Shown piece after piece: positions 1 through 6,363 of a DNA stretch of 19,314 nucleotides. The notes under the pieces are model-generated. The model was not told where the DNA came from, did not search any database, and was given only the letters and a program-made list of their open reading frames with translations. The stretch comes from Sphingobium sp. (GTDB taxonomy: Bacteria; Pseudomonadota; Alphaproteobacteria; Sphingomonadales; Sphingomonadaceae). A program made the translations under genes and the position numbers. Every line of letters starts with the position of its first letter. Within the stretch, counting starts at the first letter, position 1. Location of the stretch: assembly GCF_003248505.1 (NCBI RefSeq), contig NZ_QFOA01000065.1:1-19314 (forward strand), read 5' to 3'.

Positions 1-94
1 CCAGGGTCACCTTGACCGCGTCGGCCAGGATGTCGACGCCGCGCAGGATGCGCTCACGAGCGTCACGCGAAAACTTTACGTCCTTCGCTGCCAT
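1..94 (-). CDS. groL: Chaperonin GroEL, N-terminal fragment (runs off the window)
   Basis: GroEL forms the double-ring ATP-dependent folding chamber of the cytoplasm and works with the GroES lid. Only the first 31 codons lie in the window. They read [19 protein letters not shown] and continue into [11 protein letters not shown], which is the canonical GroEL amino terminus. The ATG is at 92-94 and is preceded on the minus strand by a GAGAGG ribosome-binding site. The gene follows groES by 97 nt on the same strand, the standard groESL order, so it should share the groES promoter and CIRCE operator. Nothing can be said of the ATPase or apical domains, which lie outside the window. Confidence 0.95.
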
Positions 95-127
95 GATCTT
101 ATACCTCTCGTTGAGAATTTCGAAAAC

Positions 128-162
128 CGCGATGCCTTGCCGTCAAAACGATGGGCATCGCG
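128..162 (-). other. Stem-loop between groES and groEL
   Basis: The arms CGCGATGCC (128-136) and GGCATCGCG (154-162) are perfect 9-bp inverted repeats around a 17-nt loop, in the 97-nt gap between groES and groEL. On the transcribed (minus) strand the stem is followed by only GTTTTC, so it is a poor intrinsic terminator. An mRNA processing or stability element is a better guess: in Agrobacterium tumefaciens the groESL transcript is known to be cleaved between the two genes at a stem-loop. The function here is inferred. Confidence 0.6.
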
Positions 163-191
163 CCAAAACAAGGAATTCGGTCCCGGATCGA

Positions 192-479
192 TTAGGCGAC
201 GATGCCCAGGATGTCCGATTCCTTCATGATCAGCAGGTCTTCACCGTCGACCTTCACTTCGGTGCCCGACCACTTGCCGAACAAGATGCGGTCGCCGGCC
301 TTGACGTCGAGCGGCGTGACCTTGCCGTCTTCGGCCTTGCTGCCGGAACCGACGGCGACGATCTCGCCTTCCTGCGGCTTTTCCTTGGCGGTGTCAGGAA
401 TGATGATACCGCCAGCGGTCTTCTCTTCCGCTTCTACGCGGCGGACGAGAACACGGTCGTGCAACGGACGAAATGCCAT
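192..479 (-). CDS. groS: Co-chaperonin GroES
   Basis: GroES is the heptameric lid that caps GroEL and closes the folding chamber. The 95-aa length is the usual one. The start MAFRPLHDRVLVRR matches the family signature, the mobile loop lies around EEKTAGGIIIPDTAKEKP (residues 18-35), and the carboxyl end is KESDILGIVA. The ATG at 477-479 is preceded by a purine-rich AGGGAAAGG site on the minus strand. It is the first gene of the groESL operon. The CIRCE operator and promoter lie 90-150 nt upstream, so control by HrcA and a heat-shock sigma factor is expected. Confidence 0.98.
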   Translation of the reverse strand: MAFRPLHDRVLVRRVEAEEKTAGGIIIPDTAKEKPQEGEIVAVGSGSKAEDGKVTPLDVKAGDRILFGKWSGTEVKVDGEDLLIMKESDILGIVA

Positions 480-569
480 GTTGATTGCCTTTCCCTAGCT
501 GTCCGGGAAGGAACGGAGGGGCAGAATATCCCACGCCGACCTGTCCTCTTCCCGATGAACCTTCGTTTG

Positions 570-596
570 TTAGCACTCATCCATAGAGAGTGCTAG
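570..596 (-). promoter_or_regulatory. CIRCE operator (HrcA binding site) of groESL
   Basis: The sequence is TTAGCACTC (570-578), nine spacer bases, then GAGTGCTAG (588-596). This matches the CIRCE consensus TTAGCACTC-N9-GAGTGCTAA with one difference at the outermost base. CIRCE is the inverted repeat bound by the repressor HrcA in front of groESL and similar heat-shock operons. It lies about 90 nt upstream of the groES start, just downstream of the promoter elements at 600-632, which is the repressing position. Confidence 0.95.
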
Positions 597-599
597 CGC

Positions 600-632
600 C
601 GCAAATATGGCGGTCAAAATGCCATCGTCAAG
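600..632 (-). promoter_or_regulatory. Probable groESL promoter (heat-shock / housekeeping type)
   Basis: On the minus strand CTTGACG (626-632) is followed by CATATTTGCG (600-609). The downstream element fits the alphaproteobacterial RpoH -10 consensus CYTATNTNNG at all defined positions but one, and CTTG fits the -35. The gap between CTTG and the -10 block is 19 nt, slightly long for RpoH. Read as sigma-70 hexamers, TTGACG and ATATTT are 17 nt apart. Transcription would start within CIRCE. No start-site data are available, so the sigma factor remains uncertain. Confidence 0.65.
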
Positions 633-699
633 ATTGGTTCCAGAACTTTTTTATCCCGTTGTCGGTCGAACGCGAGAGCGATGCGGCAAAGCGGGCGGA

Positions 700-724
700 G
701 GAACCGTCCGGCACCTTGCCCGTA
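700..724 (+). promoter_or_regulatory. Possible EcfG-type (general stress) promoter of yghU
   Basis: GGAAC (700-704), 16 spacer bases, then CGTA (721-724) resembles the alphaproteobacterial EcfG consensus GGAAC-N16/17-CGTT, with a mismatch at the last -10 base. A start near 731 would leave a leader of about 48 nt before the YghU start. The placement suits a thiol-stress gene, but the short consensus makes chance matches possible. Apart from this, 633-778 shows nothing recognisable. Confidence 0.35.
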
Positions 725-778
725 AGGTGGCCGCTCCCTACCTGCGCGTCATCGTTTCCCTGCTGAAAGGATCGTGCG

Positions 779-1654
779 TTGAGCGACACCCCCTATACGC
801 CCCCCAAAGTGTGGACTTGGGACAAGGAGAATGGCGGCGCGTTCGCCAATATCAACCGGCCGATCGCCGGACCGACCCATGAGAAAAGCCTGCCGGTCGG
901 CAAGCATCCGCTTCAGCTTTATTCTTTGGCCACGCCGAACGGCCAAAAGGTCAGTATCTTGCTGGAGGAGCTGCTGGCCGCGGGTGTCGCCCAAGCGGAA
1001 TATGATGCCTGGTTGGTCCGTATCGGCGATGGCGATCAGTTTTCCAGCGGCTTCGTCGACATCAATCCCAACAGCAAGATCCCGGCGCTCGTCGACCATA
1101 GCGTGTCGCCGCCGCAGCGTGTCTTCGAATCGGGGTCGATCCTGGTTTATCTGGCGGAGAAATTCGGCAAGTTTCTGCCCACTGACCCCGGCAAACGGAC
1201 CGAGGCATTGAGCTGGCTGTTCTGGCAAATGGGGGCGGCGCCGATACTGGGCGGCGGGTTCGGCCATTTCTTCGCCTACGCACCCGAGAAATTCGAATAT
1301 GCGATCAACCGTTACGCCATGGAAGCCAAGCGCCAGCTCGACGTGCTCGACCGGCATCTGACCGATCACGAATATATGGCAGGCGACGAATATAGCATTG
1401 CCGATATCGCGATATGGCCCTGGTATGGCGGTGTCGTTCTGGGTCGGACATATGAGGGCGCCGATACCTTCCTCGACGCGACGAGCTACAAGAACCTGAC
1501 GCGGTGGGCTCGACAGATCGACGCTCGCCCGGCAGTCAAGCGTGGCCGCATCGTCAACAAGCCGAATGGCCCTCTGGAAGAACAGCTGCACGAACGACAC
1601 GATGCCAGCGACTTCGACACGAGGACGCAGGACAAGCTGCAAGGCGCCGAATGA
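779..1654 (+). CDS. yghU: YghU-type glutathione transferase / disulfide-bond oxidoreductase
   Basis: YghU-family proteins are GST-fold cytoplasmic enzymes that bind two glutathiones per subunit and reduce disulfide bonds. The 291-aa length fits the family (E. coli YghU has 288). The N-terminal extension TPPKVWTWDKENGG and the block ATPNGQKVSILLEELL carry Thr52 and Asn54, the residues that replace the usual GST Tyr/Ser/Cys in this family. A thioredoxin-like domain (about 45-130) and an all-helical GST C-domain (about 140-270, with YSIADIAIWPWYGG) follow. The start is a TTG at 779-781, chosen because AAAGGA lies 7 nt upstream and the family N-terminus begins there. It converges with ligA, leaving 9 nt between the stop codons. 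A possible EcfG-type promoter lies at 700-724. Confidence 0.93.
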   Translation: MSDTPYTPPKVWTWDKENGGAFANINRPIAGPTHEKSLPVGKHPLQLYSLATPNGQKVSILLEELLAAGVAQAEYDAWLVRIGDGDQFSSGFVDINPNSKIPALVDHSVSPPQRVFESGSILVYLAEKFGKFLPTDPGKRTEALSWLFWQMGAAPILGGGFGHFFAYAPEKFEYAINRYAMEAKRQLDVLDRHLTDHEYMAGDEYSIADIAIWPWYGGVVLGRTYEGADTFLDATSYKNLTRWARQIDARPAVKRGRIVNKPNGPLEEQLHERHDASDFDTRTQDKLQGAE

Positions 1655-1663
1655 CGCCCCTTT

Positions 1664-3775
1664 CTATCCTGCGGCCTTGACGATGTCCGCCCAGGCGGCT
1701 TCGTCGATCACTTCGATCCCGAGCGCGGCGGCTTGCTTGAGCTTGCTGCCCGCGCCCGGCCCCGCGACGACAAGGTCGGTCTTGGCGCTGACCGACCCGG
1801 CAGCCTTCGCCCCCAGCCGCTCCGCCTGAGCCTTGGCCTCGTCGCGGCTCATGGTTTCGAGCTTGCCGGTGAAAACGACGGTCTTGCCGGTTACGACGCT
1901 GGCTGTCGTCGCGACCACATAGGGAGGCGGTGCGACTTCGGACAGCAGATCATCCCATGCTTCCACATTATGCGCTTCGTGAAAGAAATCAGCGAGCGCA
2001 TGGCCGACTGCCGCGCCGACATTCTCCACCCCGATATGATCCGCGATCGCCTTGTCCCGCTTCGCCGGCGTGTCGAACGGCTGGTCACGCAGAGCAATGA
2101 TCTCTTCGGCCACAGTTCTAATCGCAGGCAGGATAGTGTAACGTTTGAGCAGGTCGCGCGCGGTCACCGCGCCTGTGTGACGGATGCCAAGGCCGAACAG
2201 CAACCGCGCCGCATCCGGTTGGCGCTTCGCCTCTATGGCGGCGAGCAGATTGTCGACCGACTTTTCCTTCCACCCCTCCCGGCTCAGCAGATCGGCGCGA
2301 TGCTTGCGCAGGCGGAAGATGTCGGCGGGTTCGGCGATCCAGCCAAGGTCGAGAAATTCCTGGATCGTCCTTTCCCCCAGCCCCTCGATGTCAAGCGCGG
2401 CGCGGCTGACGAAATGCCTCAGCCGCTCGAACCGTTGGGCAGGGCAGATGAGACCGCCGGTGCAGCGCACATCCACCTCGCCGTCCTCGCGAACGGCTTC
2501 GGAATGGCATACGGGGCAGCGATCGGGGAAATGGAACGGCTCGCGTGGGGTTTCTCGCGTTAAATTTTCGACGACTTGCGGGATGACGTCACCCGCACGC
2601 TGGACGACGACGCGGTCGCCGGGACGAACGCCGAGCCGCGCGATCTCATCGGCGTTGTGCAGCGTGACATTGGACACAACGACCCCGCCTACCGTCACCG
2701 GGGTGAGCCGACCGACCGGCGTCAGCTTGCCGGTTCGCCCGACCTGTATATCGATGGCTTCCAACGTTGTCTGTGCGCGTTCGGCCGGAAATTTGTGCGC
2801 GATGGCCCATCGCGGTGCCTTGGCGACGAAGCCCAGGCGTTGCTGCCAGTCCAGCCGGTCGACCTTATAGACCACGCCGTCGATATCGAACGGCAGGTCG
2901 GCACGTGTGGCCTCGATCACCCGATAATGCGCCATCAGCGCGTCGAGGCATTCGACCCGTACCAGCAGATCGGACACCGGCAGACCCCATCGCCCGATGG
3001 CCTGCATCACGCCCATCTGTGTGTCGGCTGGAATCGCGCTGTGCGCGCCCCAGCCGTGAGCGAGGAAACGCAGCGGTCGGCTGGCAGTGACGGCGGCATC
3101 CTTCTGCCGCAGCGATCCGGCCGCCGCATTGCGTGGATTGGCGAACTGACGCGCCTTTTCAGGATCGCCCGCGTCCGCGAGCAAACGCCGGTTCAGGGCG
3201 ACGAAATCGTCCTTTGCCATATAAACCTCACCCCGCACCTCGAACAGGTCGGGGATGTCCCGGCCCGTCAAAGTCTGGGGAATATCGCGGATAGTACGCA
3301 CATTGGCGGTCACGTCCTCGCCGGTCGCACCGTCCCCACGCGTGGCCGCGAGGACGAGTTCGCCCTTTTCGTAACGAAGCGAACAGGACAAACCGTCGAT
3401 CTTCGGCTCGGCGGTCAGCGCAACCGCTTCGGCTTCCGGCAGCGCCAGGAAGCGGCGCACGCGGGCGACGAATTCGGCAATGTCGTCGTCCGAAAAGCCA
3501 TTGTCCAAGCTCATCATGCGGACGGTATGCGGGACCTTCTTCAAAGCCGAAGTGGGCGATGCGCCGACCTGGGCGTTGGGCGAATCGGCCCGGACCAGAT
3601 GCGGGAAGGCCGCTTCGAGCGCATTGTTCTCGCGGATCAGGGCGTCATAGTCGGCGTCGCTGATTTCGGGCGCATCGCTGTCGTGGTAGAGCCGGTTGTG
3701 TCGCGCCACTTCCTTCGCAAGGCGCATCAGGCGATTGGCAGCGTCGGCTTGGGTCATGGTGGCAGGATCGTTCAT
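1664..3775 (-). CDS. ligA: NAD-dependent DNA ligase LigA
   Basis: LigA seals single-strand nicks in replication and repair, using NAD+ as adenylate donor. The 703-aa protein shows the full architecture. Domain Ia contains HDSDAPEISDADYDAL (31-46). The adenylation domain has the AMP-accepting lysine in KIDG (Lys125). The OB fold is around 325-405, the four-cysteine zinc finger uses Cys420, Cys423, Cys438 and Cys444, the helix-hairpin-helix domain follows, and a BRCT domain ends the protein (about 630-703, GKTVVFTGKLETMSRDEA). The ATG at 3773-3775 is used; a second ATG six codons in (3755-3757) is possible, and neither has a strong ribosome-binding site. It lies 33 nt downstream of recN on the same strand, the usual alphaproteobacterial recN-ligA pair. 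Confidence 0.98.
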   Translation of the reverse strand: MNDPATMTQADAANRLMRLAKEVARHNRLYHDSDAPEISDADYDALIRENNALEAAFPHLVRADSPNAQVGASPTSALKKVPHTVRMMSLDNGFSDDDIAEFVARVRRFLALPEAEAVALTAEPKIDGLSCSLRYEKGELVLAATRGDGATGEDVTANVRTIRDIPQTLTGRDIPDLFEVRGEVYMAKDDFVALNRRLLADAGDPEKARQFANPRNAAAGSLRQKDAAVTASRPLRFLAHGWGAHSAIPADTQMGVMQAIGRWGLPVSDLLVRVECLDALMAHYRVIEATRADLPFDIDGVVYKVDRLDWQQRLGFVAKAPRWAIAHKFPAERAQTTLEAIDIQVGRTGKLTPVGRLTPVTVGGVVVSNVTLHNADEIARLGVRPGDRVVVQRAGDVIPQVVENLTRETPREPFHFPDRCPVCHSEAVREDGEVDVRCTGGLICPAQRFERLRHFVSRAALDIEGLGERTIQEFLDLGWIAEPADIFRLRKHRADLLSREGWKEKSVDNLLAAIEAKRQPDAARLLFGLGIRHTGAVTARDLLKRYTILPAIRTVAEEIIALRDQPFDTPAKRDKAIADHIGVENVGAAVGHALADFFHEAHNVEAWDDLLSEVAPPPYVVATTASVVTGKTVVFTGKLETMSRDEAKAQAERLGAKAAGSVSAKTDLVVAGPGAGSKLKQAAALGIEVIDEAAWADIVKAAG

Positions 3776-3808
3776 GAGGATGCTTTAGACACAGTCCCGG
3801 GCCCGCCG

Positions 3809-5473
3809 CTAGACCCGCTCCAACAACCGATCCGCCTGTGCCCTCGCTTCTGCGGTAATTTCCGCGCCTGACAGCATTCTTGCAATTTCCTCGCGGCGTT
3901 CCGCATCGCTCAGCGCGTGTACGCCAGTGCGGGTGACCGTTCCGTCGCTCGCCTTGGCGATCAGCATATGGCCTGCCCCACGCGCCGCGACCTGCGGGCT
4001 GTGCGTGACGACGAGGATCTGGTTGCTGCGAGCAAGGCGGGCCAGCCGCTCGCCGATCGCGTCGGCGACTGCGCCGCCCACGCCCCGGTCGATCTCGTCG
4101 AAGATCAGCGTGTCGGCCCCGCCCTGCTCGGCCAGCGCGACCTTGAGGGCGAGGATGAAGCGCGAAAGCTCGCCGCCCGACGCAATCTTGGCAAGCGGGG
4201 CGAAGGGGGCACCGGGGTTGGTCGAGATTTCGAACTCGACACGGTCCATTCCCTGCGCGCTCCACTGCGCTTCATCGAGCGGCGCAACGACGGTGCGAAA
4301 GCGCGCAGCATCCAGTTTGAGGGGCGCCAACTCCCCCGCCACCGCAGCGTCGAGACGCCCCGCCCCCATTTGCCGTTCGGCGGACAAAGCCTGCGCAGCA
4401 GCCCGATAAGCCGCCGCTTTGCTTGCGACATCTGCCGCCAGTGCAGTCAGATGTTCCTCGCCGCCCTCGATGGCGTCGAGTTTTGCGGTCATTTCGTCCC
4501 GCAGTGCCGGGAGGTCGTCGGGCGTCACCTGATGCTTGCGGGCAAGGCCACGCAAATCGAACAAGCGCGTTTCGATCGCATCGAGCCGTGCCGGATCGAA
4601 GGACAGCGCTTCAGCGGCTTCGGCAAGCCGATCTTCCGCCTCGCCCGCTTCCACGACCGCCCGGTCCAACGCTTCGAGCACCGCCGTCAGCAACGGTTCG
4701 TCGGTCGCAATCCGATCGAGGCGGCGGGCCGCCTGCCGCAACTGGGCAAGGCCACCGTCAGATCCTGTCAGGCAATCGCTGACCGCCGCAAGATCGTCGG
4801 ACAGGCGCGCGCCTTTCTGCATCGTGGCGCGTTCGGCGGCGAGCATTTCTTCCTCCCCCGCCTCGGGCGCGAATTTGCTCAATTCCTCCACCGCATGCGC
4901 GAGATAATCGCGGTCGCGTGCGGCCGTCTCCACGTTGGCTTGCGCTTCGGCAAGCAGGCCGGTGGCCGCTTTCCATCCCGCATAGGCCGCCGCGACCGCA
5001 GCCGTATCGCAGCGGCAATAGGCGTCGAGCAGCGCCCGGTGACCACGCGGATTGAGCAGGCCGCGATCGTCGTGCTGCCCATGAATTTCCACCAGCATAC
5101 CGCCCAGATCGCGGAGCAGCGCGGCAGAGCAGGGCTGATCGTTGACGAACGCGCGGCTGCCGCCATCTGCCTTCAGTGTACGACGGATGAGGAGCGACTC
5201 GCCCGGTTCGATTTCGATGCCGTTTTCGGCCAGCAATTCTGCGGCGCGCCCGCCCTTGGCTGGGGGATCGAAGGCGGCGACGACACTGGCCATGGGTTCG
5301 CCCGCCCGTACCAGCCCGCTGTCTGCACGCGCGCCCAGCGCAAGACCCAGGGAATCGAGCAGGATCGACTTCCCCGCCCCCGTCTCCCCCGTCAGCACCG
5401 AAAGACCGGCCCCGAATTCGAGATCCAGCGCGTCGATCAACACGACGTTGCGGATGGCAAGGCTAGTCAGCAT
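3809..5473 (-). CDS. recN: DNA repair protein RecN (SMC-like ATPase)
   Basis: RecN is an SMC-like ATPase that acts on double-strand breaks and promotes cohesion and recombinational repair. In the 554-aa protein the Walker A motif GETGAGKS lies at 29-36. A long coiled-coil region rich in Ala, Glu and Arg fills the middle (about 160-370). The ABC signature SGGE is at 432-435, Walker B ends in the catalytic pair Asp459-Glu460 (LIFDEID), and the switch histidine is in VTHSP (about 491). The amino terminus MLTSLAIRNVVLID is the family norm, which supports the ATG at 5471-5473. It sits between bamD (48 nt upstream) and ligA (33 nt downstream), so the three are probably one transcript. I see no LexA box, so SOS control is not evident. 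Confidence 0.97.
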   Translation of the reverse strand: MLTSLAIRNVVLIDALDLEFGAGLSVLTGETGAGKSILLDSLGLALGARADSGLVRAGEPMASVVAAFDPPAKGGRAAELLAENGIEIEPGESLLIRRTLKADGGSRAFVNDQPCSAALLRDLGGMLVEIHGQHDDRGLLNPRGHRALLDAYCRCDTAAVAAAYAGWKAATGLLAEAQANVETAARDRDYLAHAVEELSKFAPEAGEEEMLAAERATMQKGARLSDDLAAVSDCLTGSDGGLAQLRQAARRLDRIATDEPLLTAVLEALDRAVVEAGEAEDRLAEAAEALSFDPARLDAIETRLFDLRGLARKHQVTPDDLPALRDEMTAKLDAIEGGEEHLTALAADVASKAAAYRAAAQALSAERQMGAGRLDAAVAGELAPLKLDAARFRTVVAPLDEAQWSAQGMDRVEFEISTNPGAPFAPLAKIASGGELSRFILALKVALAEQGGADTLIFDEIDRGVGGAVADAIGERLARLARSNQILVVTHSPQVAARGAGHMLIAKASDGTVTRTGVHALSDAERREEIARMLSGAEITAEARAQADRLLERV

Positions 5474-5521
5474 GATACGCTTTTACCTGTCGCCGCACAA
5501 AAGGGGAACATGCAATCGGCG

Positions 5522-6319
5522 TCACGCCTTGGCAGGATGTTCCTTCATGAGCTTGTAGCTGCGCTCATACCATTTGGACCCCGGATAGTTGCGCCCCAGA
5601 ACCGCTGCCGCTTTCTGCGCTTCGACAGGGATGCCCAGCGACAGATAGGATTCAACCAACCGTTCCAGCGCTTCGGGCGTGTGGGTCGTAGTCTGATATT
5701 TGTCGACCACGGTGCGGAAGCGAAGCGTAGCGGCAAGCCACTGGCCGCGACGCTGGTAGAACCGACCGATCTCCATTTCCTTGCCGGCCAGATGGTCGTT
5801 CACCAGATCGACCTTCAACCGCGCATCGGCGGCGTAGCGCGTGTCGGGATAGCGGCGGATCAGTTCGCCCAGTGCATCCATCGCCTGCTGCGTGATTTTC
5901 TGATCGCGCGTCACATCGGCGATCTGCTCATAGTAGCAGAGTGCGATCAGATAATAGGCGTAGGGCGCATCCTTGTTACCGGTATGGATCGACAGAAAAC
6001 GCTGCGACGCCGAAATGGATTCGGGATAGTCGCGGTTCATATAATAACTGAATGCCGACATCAGCTGCGCCCGGCGCGCCCAGGGCGAATAGGGATGCTG
6101 CCGCTCCACTTCGTCGAACAGGGCGGCGGCAAGCTTGAACTGCCCGCGATCCAGCCGCTCCTTGCCGCTGTTGTAGAGCGTCGACACGTCTCGGGCGACA
6201 TATTGCGTGTCGGCCTTGTTCTTCGACGTGGCGCACCCGGACAGCAGGGCAGCGAGCAGGACGGGAGCGGCAAGCGCGCCCACGCGCGTCATGGATTTGG
6301 TCAGCATGGGGCGGGTCAT
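5522..6319 (-). CDS. bamD: Outer-membrane assembly lipoprotein BamD
   Basis: BamD is an essential lipoprotein of the BAM complex that inserts beta-barrel proteins into the outer membrane; it sits on the periplasmic face and contacts BamA. The 265-aa product has a lipoprotein signal peptide with lipobox LSGC (lipidated Cys29), followed by tetratricopeptide-like helices (AAALFDEVERQHPYSPWARRA and three to four further repeats). The open frame extends upstream to 6406, but that start would overlap the end of uup and put about 29 odd residues before the signal peptide. The ATG at 6317-6319 is preferred; ATGs at 6307 and 6292 also keep a usable signal sequence. It lies 44 nt after uup and 48 nt before recN. 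Confidence 0.94.
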   Translation of the reverse strand: MTRPMLTKSMTRVGALAAPVLLAALLSGCATSKNKADTQYVARDVSTLYNSGKERLDRGQFKLAAALFDEVERQHPYSPWARRAQLMSAFSYYMNRDYPESISASQRFLSIHTGNKDAPYAYYLIALCYYEQIADVTRDQKITQQAMDALGELIRRYPDTRYAADARLKVDLVNDHLAGKEMEIGRFYQRRGQWLAATLRFRTVVDKYQTTTHTPEALERLVESYLSLGIPVEAQKAAAVLGRNYPGSKWYERSYKLMKEHPAKA

Positions 6320-6363
6320 AGCCGAGCCGGTCGCCCTCGCCAAGCGGCAGAATGCGGCGCGCG

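Noticed and set aside
749..1642. A 297-codon minus-strand open frame opposite yghU
   Set aside because: YghU on the plus strand has the family motif, the normal length and a plausible start; the opposing frame is a bias shadow.
2576..3871. A 431-codon plus-strand open frame opposite ligA
   Set aside because: ligA is complete with all domains on the other strand; the opposing frame has no recognisable domain and no ribosome-binding site.
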